NCBI GenBank assembly: GCA_026874595.1
Contig: CM049309.1
Location: 4,622,076-4,686,075, forward strand
Source: Sipunculus nudus
Lineage: Eukaryota > Annelida > Sipuncula > Golfingiida > Sipunculidae
Direction: 5' to 3'
DNA: 64,000 nucleotides
The position numbers and the translations under genes were made by a program. This document shows, piece by piece, positions 23,417 to 37,421 of this stretch (positions within the stretch are counted from its first letter, which is position 1; each line of letters begins with the position of its first letter). Under the pieces are notes generated by a model that was not told the DNA's origin, searched no databases, and saw only the letters and a program-made list of their open reading frames with translations.

Positions 23417-24689
23417 GGCCCCGCTTTGGTGCCTGATAGTAATCACTCTGTCCATTCATCTGTCTGTCCATCCACAAATTCGTTTTCAGATGATAACCCC
23501 AGTTTGGATGGACATGTGGATTTCAAACTCCACTTCTATATGGCCCACCATTACAGCAAGACCTATATTAATTTTGGGGTCAAAGGACCCACATCTGTAA
23601 ATTCATTTTAAGCCAAACCTTTTATCCAAGACCTTCCATCATGCACATATAGGTCTGTGGTAGAGATTAATTAGGTGATGCTCATTAATTGTTTATGTTC
23701 AAACTGTACTATTAACTTTATATGTGAAGAACCATGCGTTGATACCATTTTCTACATTTATATTCTTTGGGTCACATTTCATGTGGATGTAAAGTTTCAT
23801 TTAATTTCATAAGGTGGTTTTTGTATAATGTGTCAGTAACATGAGGAAACACAGATTTAATTAATTGCTGTAACAGAATGTAAATTTATGTATCTTGGCA
23901 TGATCCTATCAGTGTTAATGAGCAGTCCATCAGTGTCACTCTGGTAGCATCAGGGTCAAAGTATAATGATGCTGCCAGATGTCTGGACAGCAGCAGTTTT
24001 GAACTGACCACCGAGCTGGACACATCAACTGACCAGCATGCTGTATACATGTGTTTACTGAATACACCAAAGTCTCTACCACTTGAGAACTTATTATTTA
24101 TGTTTGTAATTTGCTAATTTCCCCACAAACACAAGATCCCGAGAGCGCTACAACACCCGGATTCTCCACCACATGGTATCAACGCATGGTTCTTCACATA
24201 TAAAGTTAATAGTACAGTTTGAACATAAACAATTAATTAGCATCACCTAATTAAGCTCTACCACAGGTCACCTGATAATAGGGGAAGATCTCTTTAATTT
24301 TTGGGTCATAAGGTCAAAAGTCAAGGTCACAGGAGCCATCTGTCCAAAATTTCATTTCAAGATGATAACTTAAGTGTGCATTGGCGTGTGGATTTCAAAC
24401 ATAACTTCTATATGGCCCAGCACTTTGACTTTGGTGTCATGAGGTCAAGGTCATAGGACCATCCTACTGTTTTATATGCTGACCAGTCTTACAGTTTTAT
24501 GCCTCTGCTGCTTGAGATGCTCCACTCCTACACCTTTATATATGATCATCACTGATTCAACGTTAAATACTCTTTTGGGTCAGTTTCCTGTGTCTCTGCA
24601 TGTAATCAGATCCTCCATTACATTTTTTTCACTGCACTGGAAGTCCATGGGCCTTTTGCAGGGTACTTCCTGACCTGTCAGTATTCTAG
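23417..24689 (+). mobile_element. Helitron-like element, GGCCCCG family, interrupted by a MITE
   Basis: It starts GGCCCCGCTTTGGTGCC (short imperfect hairpin), followed by the gtcc/gtctg-rich stretch common after the 5' hairpin in this group. It ends with GGGCC, a CTGAC-ct-GTCAG hairpin, tatt and CTAG, then TT. The body (outside 23655-24266) contains AGGTCA-rich phrases such as 'aggtcaaaagtcaaggtcac'. About 660 bp remain when the nested insert is removed. Confidence 0.5.
23655..24266. mobile_element. 612-bp MITE with 94-bp terminal inverted repeats
   Basis: Left arm 23655-23748 (ctgtggtagag … gataccat) is the near-perfect reverse complement of right arm 24173-24266 (atggtatc … ctctaccacag). 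Differences are few (for example cattaatt versus aattaatt). The unique centre is about 424 bp without coding potential. It sits inside another repeat. The target-site duplication is not clear (only GT on each side), so the superfamily is not assigned. Confidence 0.85.
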
Positions 24690-25590
24690 TTAACATTCTT
24701 AAAGGCTTTAATATTCAGAGAGGCTGTGTAATCCATGGACCACCTTCTTGCAGTAAATGGTTTGAATATTTGTCATTGGCTACAACCTTAGGTGGTATAA
24801 ACAATCATATATACTTATTTACCACATTTTTTGCAAATCCACTTGGGGAAAAAGGTTTTGCCAGACATTTCTGTTGAGGTCAATCAAAGGTTTTGTAAAG
24901 GTACTACCTGACAAATGGCTTTTTGCCCGTGTTTGGTATTTGTGGCCATGTGTGTACACAGTAACTTTAATTCTTCTCATAAGTCTCTCTATAGATCATT
25001 AACATTATAGTTCCCATCAGGAAACCTTCTGATTGATACCAGTAAACTGGGGTTTCTGTTGGGAGATACGATAGTGATTATTTTTTTAATCATTAAAACT
25101 AAGGTATTAGGAGTAGAAGTCTTATTGGCACAGGATGACCCATATCAATATTTTCATGACCAGAAAGCCTTTGTAGAAATTGCATAATTTTTCATTGGAA
25201 AAAAATCAGCTTATCTATTGGAGAAGCCATTTAAAAATCCTACATAATTGGGGGGAATACAGATAAAAAGGTAATTTCTTTTAGCTTTTCTCCAATCCCT
25301 GGGGAGCATACAACATAAGCCATAATAGGTGGCAGAAGGTTATATATTCTATATTTGCATGCCGCCAATGACCAGTGCCCATGCACTTAGGGGTTGACAG
25401 ACTTTGGTTATCAGTCTCGGCATGGAATTGGGCAGAAATGTTACTCAAACCCACAAAATTGAGGTCACAAATCTTGCACCCAACCATTACACTACCACAC
25501 CCAACAACAGAACTAACCTGAACTATCAGACATCCTCTTCTTAACACAGGAAATTCACAGATAAATAACAAGAACTTATTACAAAGCAAG
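24690..25590. other. Intergenic, with a tRNA-like sequence
   Basis: 24690-25270 holds nothing recognised. 25290-25560 contains the SINE candidate listed separately and a 102-codon minus-strand ORF that reads through it without any known domain. Confidence 0.4.
25290..25512 (-). mobile_element. Candidate tRNA-derived SINE
   Basis: On the minus strand, 25510 to 25438 reads like a tRNA gene: ggtagtgtaatggttggg as an A-box/D-arm, then gtgggtttgagtaac as a B-box/T-arm with the right spacing. A C-rich non-tRNA body down to about 25290 follows. There is no clean cloverleaf acceptor stem, so it is a relic or SINE head rather than a working tRNA. Confidence 0.4.
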
Positions 25591-25904
25591 TTTATTACAT
25601 AAAATTGTTATGTCACAGGTACAGTGAAGTTCATGCAATAAATCTTGTCAACAATGCCTTGATTCTTTATAAACTAAGCCTTCAAATACCTGTATTTAAA
25701 TATTTCAATTTAGCATCTCAAATAAACTATTATCCTCAACTGCTTAACATGGGTTTCCCACTAATTTCAAACCACCATTTGGTCTGTGGATACTATAAAA
25801 TCTAACAGAGATGAGATGATGAGAATGATGATATGACATTCACTATAAACATACTTCCCTCAACATTACACTACATAGATATGTGTATATGTATATATGC
25901 ATAA

Positions 25905-26290
25905 AAATACAGGGCTTTCAGGAGCAAGTTTCTGTAATGCTCAAAATCTCTTTCAGATGCTTGATTCTTTGTGTCCAAGTGTCCGATGGGACCCACAAAT
26001 TTCTGGCTGCAGAAATGGACTAAACTTGTCAGTTCTGTAAACACTGCACTGGCAACTGACTCTTATATTTCACTGTTATAAAATAATCATATAATGGCCT
26101 GATTTCTTATCATGTAATGATACTACAATGAAATGAAATACAAACAAAATTCAACATAAATAACCATTCAAAAATTGACACAGATCATATCCCCTTGGGA
26201 CACTCCAAAATCAGACAGGACTCTCCAACATTTTGGCCTGAGCGTCCCAGACTCTCTCTCTAATTTCTTCCTACTGAAATCCCTGTACAT
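25905..26290 (+). repeat. Dispersed repeat related to 12123-12540
   Basis: It shares gggctttcagga, ctcaaaatctc, gtccaagtgtc and a later C-rich block with the CC2D1 intron copy, in the same order and orientation. The class is unknown. Confidence 0.45.
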
Positions 26291-28514
26291 ATATATATGT
26301 ATTAAATATATTTCAAAATTATACATTTTCTTTTTTATATTATGCTCCAAAGGTCATTAACAACTCACCCATACAGTGGCTAAACATTCAAGCTTTTGAT
26401 ATGTATATTAATTGTCTGCCAAGCTGATAAAGCATGGGTTTAGCAATATATTGCCTTCATGCAGATATGTAAATGCATATATGAAAGTATTCAGATCAAG
26501 AGGTTACTTTATTCTCACAAAAGTTACTTTTTCCTAGACTTTAAGCTGGCCCTTTATTTACAGGATAACAAATTTCATAACTGATATAAAAATAAGTATT
26601 GAATCAAACACTTTTTAGATTTCACTTGACATACCATACTTTTCATCTGGGAATTTGCTTCAAATTTCATCCAATGCTTTCTTTATACAATCTTTAGTTG
26701 ACTTGGAATTATGTACATACGATTCAGTCTTACTAAGTTCCATTTATGAATTTCAAATTTTCATGATGCTTGAACTACAGGTGAGCAGCTACTGAGCAGG
26801 TGATGAGTTATCACTAAGAATTAATCAGAGATTGGCTCAGTGTAGCACAAGTACTTTGTGGAGAACAATATACTGAACAATGAATTAACAAAAGTCCAAG
26901 CAGCAAAGAATCCAACTATCTGAGGGGCTGTACAGTATCACTGTGAGTAAAGCAGCCCTCTGTATGCAAGAAGTATATATATAATTAAATACTGTATATT
27001 ATAATTTAAGTTATAAACTTATTTAGATTATAAAAAATAGTAATATTTTACCAATAGAATACACAGCAAAGGTGATAATTAATTTTACCCAAGCATTTTA
27101 TTCAAAGAATGTGTAATATCAGGAAGACTTTTTGTGAATTATGTATTTAAGCTGTATCAAAATTTTACAAAATAAACATATAGCATTACTGCCACCTGAA
27201 AAGGCAGTTTAGGTCTTGAAACATATTCACAATTATATAAATATTTTTACATGATAACATCAAATTATGTTGCCAGGATTCCAAGGCAAGACTGCTATAT
27301 TAATTATGAACCACATTTATTTGATACTGATAATGTAAAATGCATATGGCATGTTCAAACTTCCAGTGAGGCCTTGATATATATGATGACCATTGATAGA
27401 TACATACATTATGCATAAGAGGAATTGACCAATGACCACGTTCCTCACACATATCATGCATTATGCATGAGATAAACTGACCGATAACAGACCTTGGTGG
27501 AGCTGGGAGGGGCTGTCATGATTTACCCAGCCACCAATCTACTGAAGCAGGGACATTTTTACTGCAAAATATTTTTAAGAATATTGTAAATGTCTGTTAT
27601 CTTTAGATTTATTCTGCTAGCAACTATATCAGTATATGCACCATGCTATATCATGCATTCTTCATGATAAGTACCGTCTTTCTCCACTGATAATCCGTAA
27701 AGATGAAGAATTTTAGAATATACATTGGCACTTCATTTATATTACAAATGAGTTTTTAGTATCTCACACTCTAGACAGCCATAATTCGAATTTTAAAAAA
27801 TATAAGGGTCACAGGTTACACATCATTATCATAAAGATTTTCTGCCCACTTAATAGATATCCTACCCTAAATGTTAAATAATGACAGCACCCTAAATAGT
27901 TATATTACAAGTATGCATACTTACCGGTACCTCTAAAATTCATGTAAACATGAACAGCTGTTGAGTAATATTTGAATATAGATAAATATGCAGACTGACA
28001 CTGAGGTCAAAGTTCATGACCTCTTAGTGTCTGATGATGAATAGTTGTAACTGATATGAAATATACAATGTGATTAAAGATGATATTGTACAAAAATTGA
28101 TATGTACTATCTATTTAATATACACATAATATAGGATCAAATCCAACATTTCAAGATTTACACCTGCTTCAACTAAAATATACGTCTGTTGCTCCAAATG
28201 CTACTCCACCATTAATTAACAGATATATTACAATAAAATGTATATATTTTATGTCACATTTAATAAATAAATGGAAGCCAGTCCTGTGACTCTCATATAA
28301 TAAGTATTACATGTATAAAATACTCTAAAACTGTCTATAACGTGTAACATAAATCTAAAATGCCACTTTTCTCACAACCAGTTTTCACATAAACCCTTAT
28401 CTACACACCAGATAAGGAACAACAACCTTTGTTAGCTTGGTACTTGCACCGTTGGGTTACATTAATATATTCTTACATAACTCATGCATATTCAAACACA
28501 GGATTACATCAGAA

Positions 28515-28745
28515 TACTTCTATGACCTATGCATATTCATAAGAAATTACTGACTTGCCATTTGCTAAACCTGGATGCATATTCACAAGAAATTACTGGC
28601 CTGCCATTTCCTACATGTAGAAGCATGTCAAATGACAATACTGGTCTGCCAGTGGCTACAAATGGATGCATATTCATAAGTCATTACAACTTGCCATTTG
28701 GTACACAATGATGCATATTCATAGGACATTACTGGCTTGCCATTA
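28515..28745. repeat. Degenerate ~45-60-bp repeat with ATGCATATTCATAAG core, after the KANK stop
   Basis: Cores at about 28530, 28573, 28664 and 28710 read (g)atgcatattcataag, each followed by a(a/t)tac and 'cttgccatttg'-like text; a fifth, altered unit lies at about 28620. It lies 50-280 bp past the stop codon on the minus strand, so it would be in the 3' UTR. Confidence 0.65.
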
Positions 28746-28790
28746 GCTATGTCTTTCTCGCACATGACCACTGCTAACTCTGGGCCAGCA

Positions 28791-28913
28791 TTACAGCTGT
28801 ATATAGATATATGGATGAGGTTTTGCATCCTCCTTGCCCACATCTTCATGTAGTCTTTGCTCACTGCCATCCACACTGTCGCTCTCTTCAATATTTACGG
28901 GCGCTTGGATGAC
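28791..28913 (-). CDS. KANK: KANK, probable terminal coding exon
   Basis: A gtataattcag acceptor is followed by 41 codons in phase 0 (VIQAPVNIEESDSVDGSEQR … HPYIYIQL, TAA at 28793-28791). It is the only in-phase, acceptor-preceded stop-containing exon I found before the convergent gene. The acidic, low-complexity tail is not conserved in KANKs, so homology does not prove it. If it is not used, the protein would end in another exon or by read-through of the previous donor. Confidence 0.55.
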   Translation of the reverse strand, partial: VIQAPVNIEESDSVDGSEQRLHEDVGKEDAKPHPYIYIQL

Positions 28914-29730
28914 CTGAATTATACAAAGCAACGTTATAACAGCCACAGTGACCTGAATCAGCTGTAGGATTGTTTATCTGTGCCAGATTTTAATAAAACA
29001 TTTACAGATCTATAAACAGGGTAATAAGAAAGGTGCATTTATATATCTTGATAATAACTAAAATATTACACTTAATGTAAACTACTTAAATAAACTTACA
29101 CAGATTATGAGGAACGTGCATTTTAATTGAACAATAGAATTGAACCCTGGCATAACTTTGTCATTACTGACAGGGATGTCCAAAAAAAAATTATATTAAT
29201 CAATTTTTTAAGTGAAATTCATTGGGTAATATTTTATTCAAATGTCACATTAAATGCTATTATTACTCAGTTATACACATCATAAATGTACAAAAAATAT
29301 TGAAAAGAGAAACCTTGATCCTTTATCAATATCATTGGATGATCAATTTTAACTGGGAAGGATACAGTACAGTTTCACTGTATCAGGTGCATGAAATCAT
29401 TTATGAAATCGCTTATTGCAGAAATATTTCTTGGTTATGTAAGAAAAAATCCCAAGATCTTTTCCCTGGAGGGTGAGAGTGAGGGTGCATGTTCAGCAAT
29501 GCTGAGATTGTTTCCCTAATTAGCATAAGTATCTCAGTATCTGCTCATTTAATTAAATTTGATTGAAAGCAAGAGTGAAGTGCCACATTTTCAATTCATT
29601 GTTTGAGTACAAAGGTACAAGAACAGGAACACCAGACATTCACAGATGGACAGAAAAACAGAAACACTAGACACTCACAGATGGACAGATTTACAGACAG
29701 ACAGACAGACATACATAATCAGGAATACAT

Positions 29731-29905
29731 AGGCTTCCTCAGCCTAGAGGTAGAACACAGGACTCAAATCCATGAGATCATGAGTTTGAATCTCAGCCAG
29801 GGAGCGGTGAGATTTTCACAGTCAGTGAGCACTCGTAGATGAGATTCAAACTTATAATCTCACGGTTTTGAGCTCTGTGCTAAACTCTTAACCACAAAGC
29901 TGGTA
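29731..29905. mobile_element. Inverted pair of tRNA-like sequences (SINE-type relic)
   Basis: On the + strand 29733-29805 reads like a tRNA: gcttcct acceptor half, gcctagaggtaga D-arm, atgagtttgaatctcag T-arm (7-nt loop), and agggagc closing the acceptor stem with one G-T pair. On the minus strand 29902-29834 reads similarly: gtggttaagagtttagcac, then aagtttgaatctcat. The two share a related core (gactcaaa/gagctcaaaa … tttgaatctca), so the locus is a foldback. A Helitron-like 3' end (ggctgagcaccatgaccc … CTTG, TT) follows at about 30025-30055. Confidence 0.5.
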
Positions 29906-30508
29906 TTTAAACCTTGCAGGTTTACATATACTGATTTGAGGATTATATTGGTATTTGACTTCATCAATTTTATGACAAAAAGGTTTTGCCAAATATTTTT
30001 ACACTTTATCATGGTCAAATACACTGGCTGAGCACCATGACCCACTGGTCACTTGTTAATTATTCTTGCATGATGCATCACTTTCAGACCAAGATTCTTA
30101 TGACTCCTACAAAAATTCAGCAATTGTGAAAAGCGCAAAAAGCATTCAATGCCTGCATGCTCAAGCTCCAAATATCATGCTGACAGTGTTAGTAATACAC
30201 GAAAACATGAACAAGGAAGCACAGATATTAACATGGGAGAAACCCACTATCTACATATAAGACACAATCTAATATTACCTGAGTACATTCAGACTGCTCT
30301 TCAATTTAGCCTTAGTAGTAGCATACACCTAAAGAGTTGAAATTAAACCAATGCACACATAAATGGAAGAAGCTATGACAAACAAGACCACATATAGAAT
30401 GTACGGAGCTACATGCTGTGAGTAAGTGTACCTGCAGCTAGAACATGACAAAACAAGCTGGCTCAGTGCCTTCATCAAGCCAGCCACCACCAAGTTAGTG
30501 CCCCGCCC

Positions 30509-30750
30509 CTTTCTGTCAATCACCATGAATTTTAACCAATCAAATTTTCACACTACCAATCCTGTCAATCACCATAAATTCTAACCAATCAAATTTTCAC
30601 CCCACCCATCCTATCAATCAAAATAAATTTTAACAGATCAAATTTTCACCCTGCCCCATCCTGTCAATCACCATGAATTTTTACCAACCAAATTTTCACC
30701 GCACCCTTCCTGTCAATTCCAATAAATTTTGACCAATGAAATTTAATCTC
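30509..30750. repeat. ~50-bp minisatellite with a CCAAT box in most units
   Basis: Five degenerate units of 'cctgtcaatcaccatgaatt' followed by '(t)taaccaatcaaattttcac'. CCAAT or a one-base variant is present in each unit. It lies in the last KANK intron. Confidence 0.75.
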
Positions 30751-32265
30751 TGCAGATATCTGCAAGATGCTATTTATACAATAAGTTTCATCAATTTTTC
30801 CATCCCCTGCTATAAATTATTAGTTTAACTGTATTTTATACAGCCCCATATGCTTATGTATTAGTATGCTTGGCCCAAAGGAGAACTATTATATCAATTA
30901 TATTTTGAATTCAGTTGGAAGTTTAAAAGAAAGTATCTCTTTATAGGACCAAACAGAAATTGATGTTCATGTGAAATTCCCAAAATACACTTATCTTGTA
31001 AAAAAAACATTTAAAAGTGAAATCATATAATTTTAGCCCTGACATTCAATTTTGGTTTATCAACAAATAAAGCAAATGGGAAAATTGTTGGCTTTATCTC
31101 AGAGAAGTGCATTGAACAATCAGGCCACAACTCACAAATATACCATACATGTATAACTGGTACTCTATTTAGGATATCCACAAATTAGCGTTATTCAGTT
31201 TTTTATGACATGAGAAGTATATGCTTGCTATGACTCTGTTTTTACATTAAGGCTGGCAGGGTGATCTTACTTGTATCTTAGCAGCAGACCCACTTGGCCT
31301 CAGAAACAAATACCTGTGGCTCTAAGAGCCCTTAGTTCTGGTTGTGTGTTCATTGAAACTTCAAACTTGGGAGTGTGATAATTGCTCTTAAGTAAACTAA
31401 ATTATGGCTATGACAGAAAGAGAGATTAGCTGTCCCCATTCAATCTGATGTGTTCAATAAATCAGGCAGGTTTTTTTTTACTAAATAATTACTATGCAGG
31501 CAATGTCATCTGACAAAATTTAACTCAAAATTACTTTACAAAATGTTATAATTAATTAAATCAAAATAATTCAAATAACTTTATATAACTTCTATTAAAG
31601 ATTATTTTTTCCATTTTGTAATTTCTATTCATTGTATTCATTTGACTTTATTCAAATTTAAATCACTTGAATACCTGATATTTAAACTCTATAGATTCTT
31701 ATGGTAGTAATGTATGTAAAGCATTACTATTTTCAGAAAGAAAGAAAACACATCTGACCTAATGACATGAAGCCTAGGATAATCCTATAGTTCACTGATT
31801 AAACAGCAGACGTCACCAGGGATCACTGAAGAGTTATTAATTTATCAACCTGAATTAACCTTAAGTTCTAAAAAGAATATGTGTATTGTATTAAGTTATT
31901 TATACACCAAAACTATCGGAACAGACAAAGATATTTTAATGGGCCTACTGAAACATAATTTAATGATCCTACTGACCGTCACCCACCTGTAGAATTACTA
32001 CCAAATAAACTTTATAGAATTGTTAATAGAGCGAGAAGATTGACATGTAGCCTGCAGAGAGCAGTGAGCCAGCTTGCCAAAGCCTGGTATGTAAAAAAGA
32101 TAACATGTAAAATATTAAAAATGCAGCATGCCCCGTGGAAGCAATCCTTAAACATGGCAGGCTCACATCATCATAGACATCGTGGTCACTTTCTTCCGCG
32201 CCTCCTGAAACAGTGCAGTGATCAAGTCAAGTGTCATATTCATGCATCCTACAAAGGGCAGTAAC

Positions 32266-32410
32266 TATACATTATCTCACGATACTGTATGCATCATGAT
32301 ACCTTTGTATCATGATATATGATGCAATATCTAACTTTGTATTATGATATATGATACAATATCTGTATTGTGATGTAACAATACATCAGTGTATCGTTTC
32401 AGCCCCTACA
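32266..32410. repeat. Palindromic 'gatatatgat(g/a)caatat' repeat with hAT-like end
   Basis: Repeated, partly palindromic blocks (tatcatgatatatgatg, tattatgatatatgatac) end in tgtatcgtttcagccccta. Read on the minus strand this begins taggggctgaaacgataca, reminiscent of hAT-type MITE ends. Assignment is tentative. Confidence 0.35.
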
Positions 32411-35216
32411 TACTACATTAAATGCACAATCCAGCACTGCCACTCACGTTTTTATGAAACAGTATGAAGATTTGCAAAATGAATGATAAAAGTCCACAAA
32501 ACATATGAAAAGGTACAATTTAAAATTTTGATAAAATCTTACTATATTTGATACTTGTAAGCAATCATCTGGAATATCTGCAGTATCATAATAACTCTTA
32601 CAAAATGAGTCACCAATACTGAATGTTTCAGTCACTGAATTAATGACTGCTGAGAATGGTTAAGGTTCACTCAACAAAATGCATGTCACTCATACTGAAG
32701 TATCTCTCTATACAGAGTTTCTCTGTATTTACAACTGGAAAAATAAGAAGTACTGTGAAACCTGTGTTATAGGACCACATGTGGGACTGGCCAAAAATGG
32801 TCTAATTCACAGGTGGTCTTATAGACAGGTTAGTTATAAACCAAGGTGAAAATGTTCAGTACACTAAAAGGTTGGTTTAAATAAACAGGTGGTCTTTCAG
32901 ACAGGTTCCATATATGTTTTTTTTTATAAAAATATGCAATATTTTAACTTTTAAAAAAGTTTATGTGACAGCATTTGCAATACCTACACTACAGTCTATG
33001 AGGCAAGCATTTATAAATGTGACCTCTAATGTGACCTCTATTCACTAGAACTCCCTACCCTGTTCTACTTATGACTTATCTTATGACTGGTCTACAGGCC
33101 TGATAATAAGAATTGCTCATTTTCCATAAAAAGCTGGCTCTTCATGCATATTGTATAAATTTTACCTCTGTTGGTATTATTTGTCTACAAAGTGATGTTA
33201 GTAATATTAATGTTAATGTCAATTACTATAAGGTCAGATCTAGTCTAAATATATTTATATATGTAATAGGTAGACATGCCTTTTTCTAGAAACAAAATGT
33301 GCTTCTATATATTTCTTCTAAGAGGTTTAGTGTGATCCCCTCTATATATAAACAAAATATTATCAACTCAGAATTTTCAAAATTCATATGATAGAAACTT
33401 CAGATGACTGATGTTATGGTCAATGATGTTCAGCTGCTAATATAGAAAATACCAGTTTTCCATATGTAAATTAAGTAAGAGAGAGTGAAACCTGAAATTC
33501 TGTGCTTACTGACAGACGCGGTAATAATATTCAGGTGACAGTCTGATTCAGTGTCCATAAATTTTTCATTTGATATTTAAATAAGTAGTATGGGTTTTTT
33601 TCATACTCATGTACACCATTAAACGTGGTTGCAAAAACTTTCCTAATATGCTTCAAAAGGAATCCCCTAAAGATGAACCAACTGGTGTTATAACTTCAAA
33701 TATTATATCCTTTAAGCAGGTGTTTCCTAGGAAATTATGTTTTCAACTGTGTTTGTTTGAACAAGGTCTAAAAACATCATTTTACACCCAACCCAATGTA
33801 AAATTTCATTGAAAAGACATATAGAACACCAGAATCATATATCAGATCCTGCTCATTTTTATATTACTGTTCAGAAACAGAATTTGTCCATCATTAATTG
33901 TTGGTGTTGTTTGTATATGGTGTGTATCCATACTCTGCATCATCAACCCAAGAATTTTATACTAAAAAAAATAAAGTAAATAAGAATATATCTGCAAACT
34001 TCCTACATTTTTATATGAGATGCTTAACACTTTCAACCTAACGACTAATTCCAATCACCATAGCCATTAGAAATTCCCTGACTTTTCCCTGACCTTGAAA
34101 AAATTGTTTTTCCCCTAACTGCTTGCAACCCTGTTGAAACACTACTGAACCAATTTCCGTGAAACTGTGTACAGGGATGGGACATGGACTAGGGAAGATC
34201 CAATTAAATATTGGTGCAAATTTAAATATAGGAGAGGGTCCACTTTAGCTTGGCAGAGGTAGGAGCTCTATTTAGTACCATGCTAATATTAATTGTACAA
34301 GATAAGGAGTTCCAGTTACAGGTCACAATGTTAATGAATATATCAAATTATCTGTAACTTAATTAATATACTCAATACAAATTGGAGTTGTTACAATATA
34401 TCTGTTATGGACTGCAGCAAGTTAGAATATGACTGTTGTCTCATCCACTTGTCAAAAGGTTACATTATGAATTTAAGTTTATTTATCAATACTTTAGAAA
34501 TGAAACTGATATTTCATAGTGAATACTTTAATATATAATTTTTTGAATAATTAAAATTAAATATTCATCAAACCATAGCTTTTGTATCACAATTTAAACA
34601 ATGACTACATAAGATGCCTTTTCTTTACTTTAAATATGATATAATTTTACATATGATCAATGTTCTCTACCACTGCTGGTGTAGTTACATAAAATGGACA
34701 TCCTCCTCAACTATTACACAAATTCTGTCAGTTAAAAAATGTGGGAAGTATGTTTTCTGTTCCTTCTAATTAGTTGCAATTCATAATGAAAGTAGCTATT
34801 TCATAATTAACTCCCTTTTGCACAGATCTCTCCAAAAACAAGTTGATAGAGATCAATCATGAATACAGTGTCCTAGCCACCAAAAATACTAATCGTTTTA
34901 CAGAATCTGACAAAAAATTTTTATTGATTTTATAATACGATTTTTTCTAATTGACTTTAAAGACAAAATACAGAAAGTTTTGCCTATTTGGCATGAAGAA
35001 TGCAAAAATGGGCAAAAAATTGAGGGAATGATTAAAGAGCTACAATTAGAAACATTATTAATGACCACTTGGCGTTCAATCACATGAAAAATAGGACAGG
35101 TGATTCTGTAAAACAATTATTTTTTGGTGAGGCCCTATTATTCATTCACTAATCTACTTGTACAATATAAACAGGTCTGCAATGCTTGTGCAGTTATGTG
35201 AAATATGAGGACTTAC

Positions 35217-35318
35217 CGGTGAGCTGGGCTGCTTCTTCAAATTCAAGTGAGCGTACAGCAGGACTGCAATCTCCTTGTGACCAGCATCCATAGCTATTGC
35301 CAGAGCATTGCTTCCATC
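35217..35318 (-). CDS. KANK: KANK, last ankyrin exon
   Basis: The exon is 102 nt (34 codons), phase 0, from ttctgtacag to gtaagt. It encodes [20 protein letters not shown], then [14 protein letters not shown]. This is the fifth ankyrin repeat, matching the KANK end 'AGHK(D/E)[10 protein letters not shown]'. The frame runs on for 28 codons past the donor in the genome, but the consensus gtaagt supports splicing. Confidence 0.9.
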
Positions 35319-35805
35319 CTGTACAGAAATAAACATATACAATTAACAATGAGGTATAATCATTCTAGCACTGGTAATGGCATTATGCACATAATCATTT
35401 AATACAAGGACAAAACTATTTTGCAACAGTATTGTTGATATAATTCGCTGATGGAAACATTAGTTGGCAATGATATCATTCTTCGGACAATTTGCCAAAT
35501 TCTTTTGTGCTTTTGCTACAACCACAAAAAAGGGAGGCAGACATTAATAATATCAGAACATAGTCTTGGACAATAAAATTAGCCTATTTAATAAATTACC
35601 TTGTTATCTCATTAAATTCAAATATAACCAAGCATATATAGAACAGATTTGCAGTTCCAAAAACAGATATACGTCTCTGCTGTTCCTATAGGGATATATG
35701 GCCGGCCTTGATTCTGGGCTATCAGCTCCGAAGTCCAATACTTTTATCACTAGAGTAAGTCCTACCCCAAACATCACAGTTGTTACAGATTTTCAACGTG
35801 AGTTA

Positions 35806-37421
<1,616 letters not shown>

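Larger units (their letters stand above)
25591..28790 (-). other. Probable 3' UTR and 3' flank of the KANK gene
   Basis: AT-rich, without conserved coding. Several minus-strand AATAAA hexamers are possible ends (for example 25591-25596, with GT-rich sequence beyond it, and others near 26515, 26553 and 27098). It contains the dispersed repeat at 25905-26290 and the degenerate repeat just after the stop codon (28515-28745). Confidence 0.35.
28914..35216 (-). other. 6.3-kb KANK intron
   Basis: It contains a (GACA)n tract (29690-29712), an inverted pair of tRNA-like sequences (29731-29905), a Helitron-like 3' end (about 30020-30055), a CCAAT minisatellite (30509-30750), a palindromic repeat (32266-32410), a DNA-transposon-like repeat (about 32756-32930) and a GGCAGAGG-ended repeat (about 34130-34270). 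The rest (31000-32250, 33000-34100, 34300-35200) shows nothing recognisable. Confidence 0.5.

Noticed and set aside
29731-29805. A functional tRNA gene
   Set aside because: The acceptor stem, T-arm and box-like motifs are only approximate and the anticodon arm is poor. A related inverted copy lies 30 bp away, which fits a SINE-type relic better.
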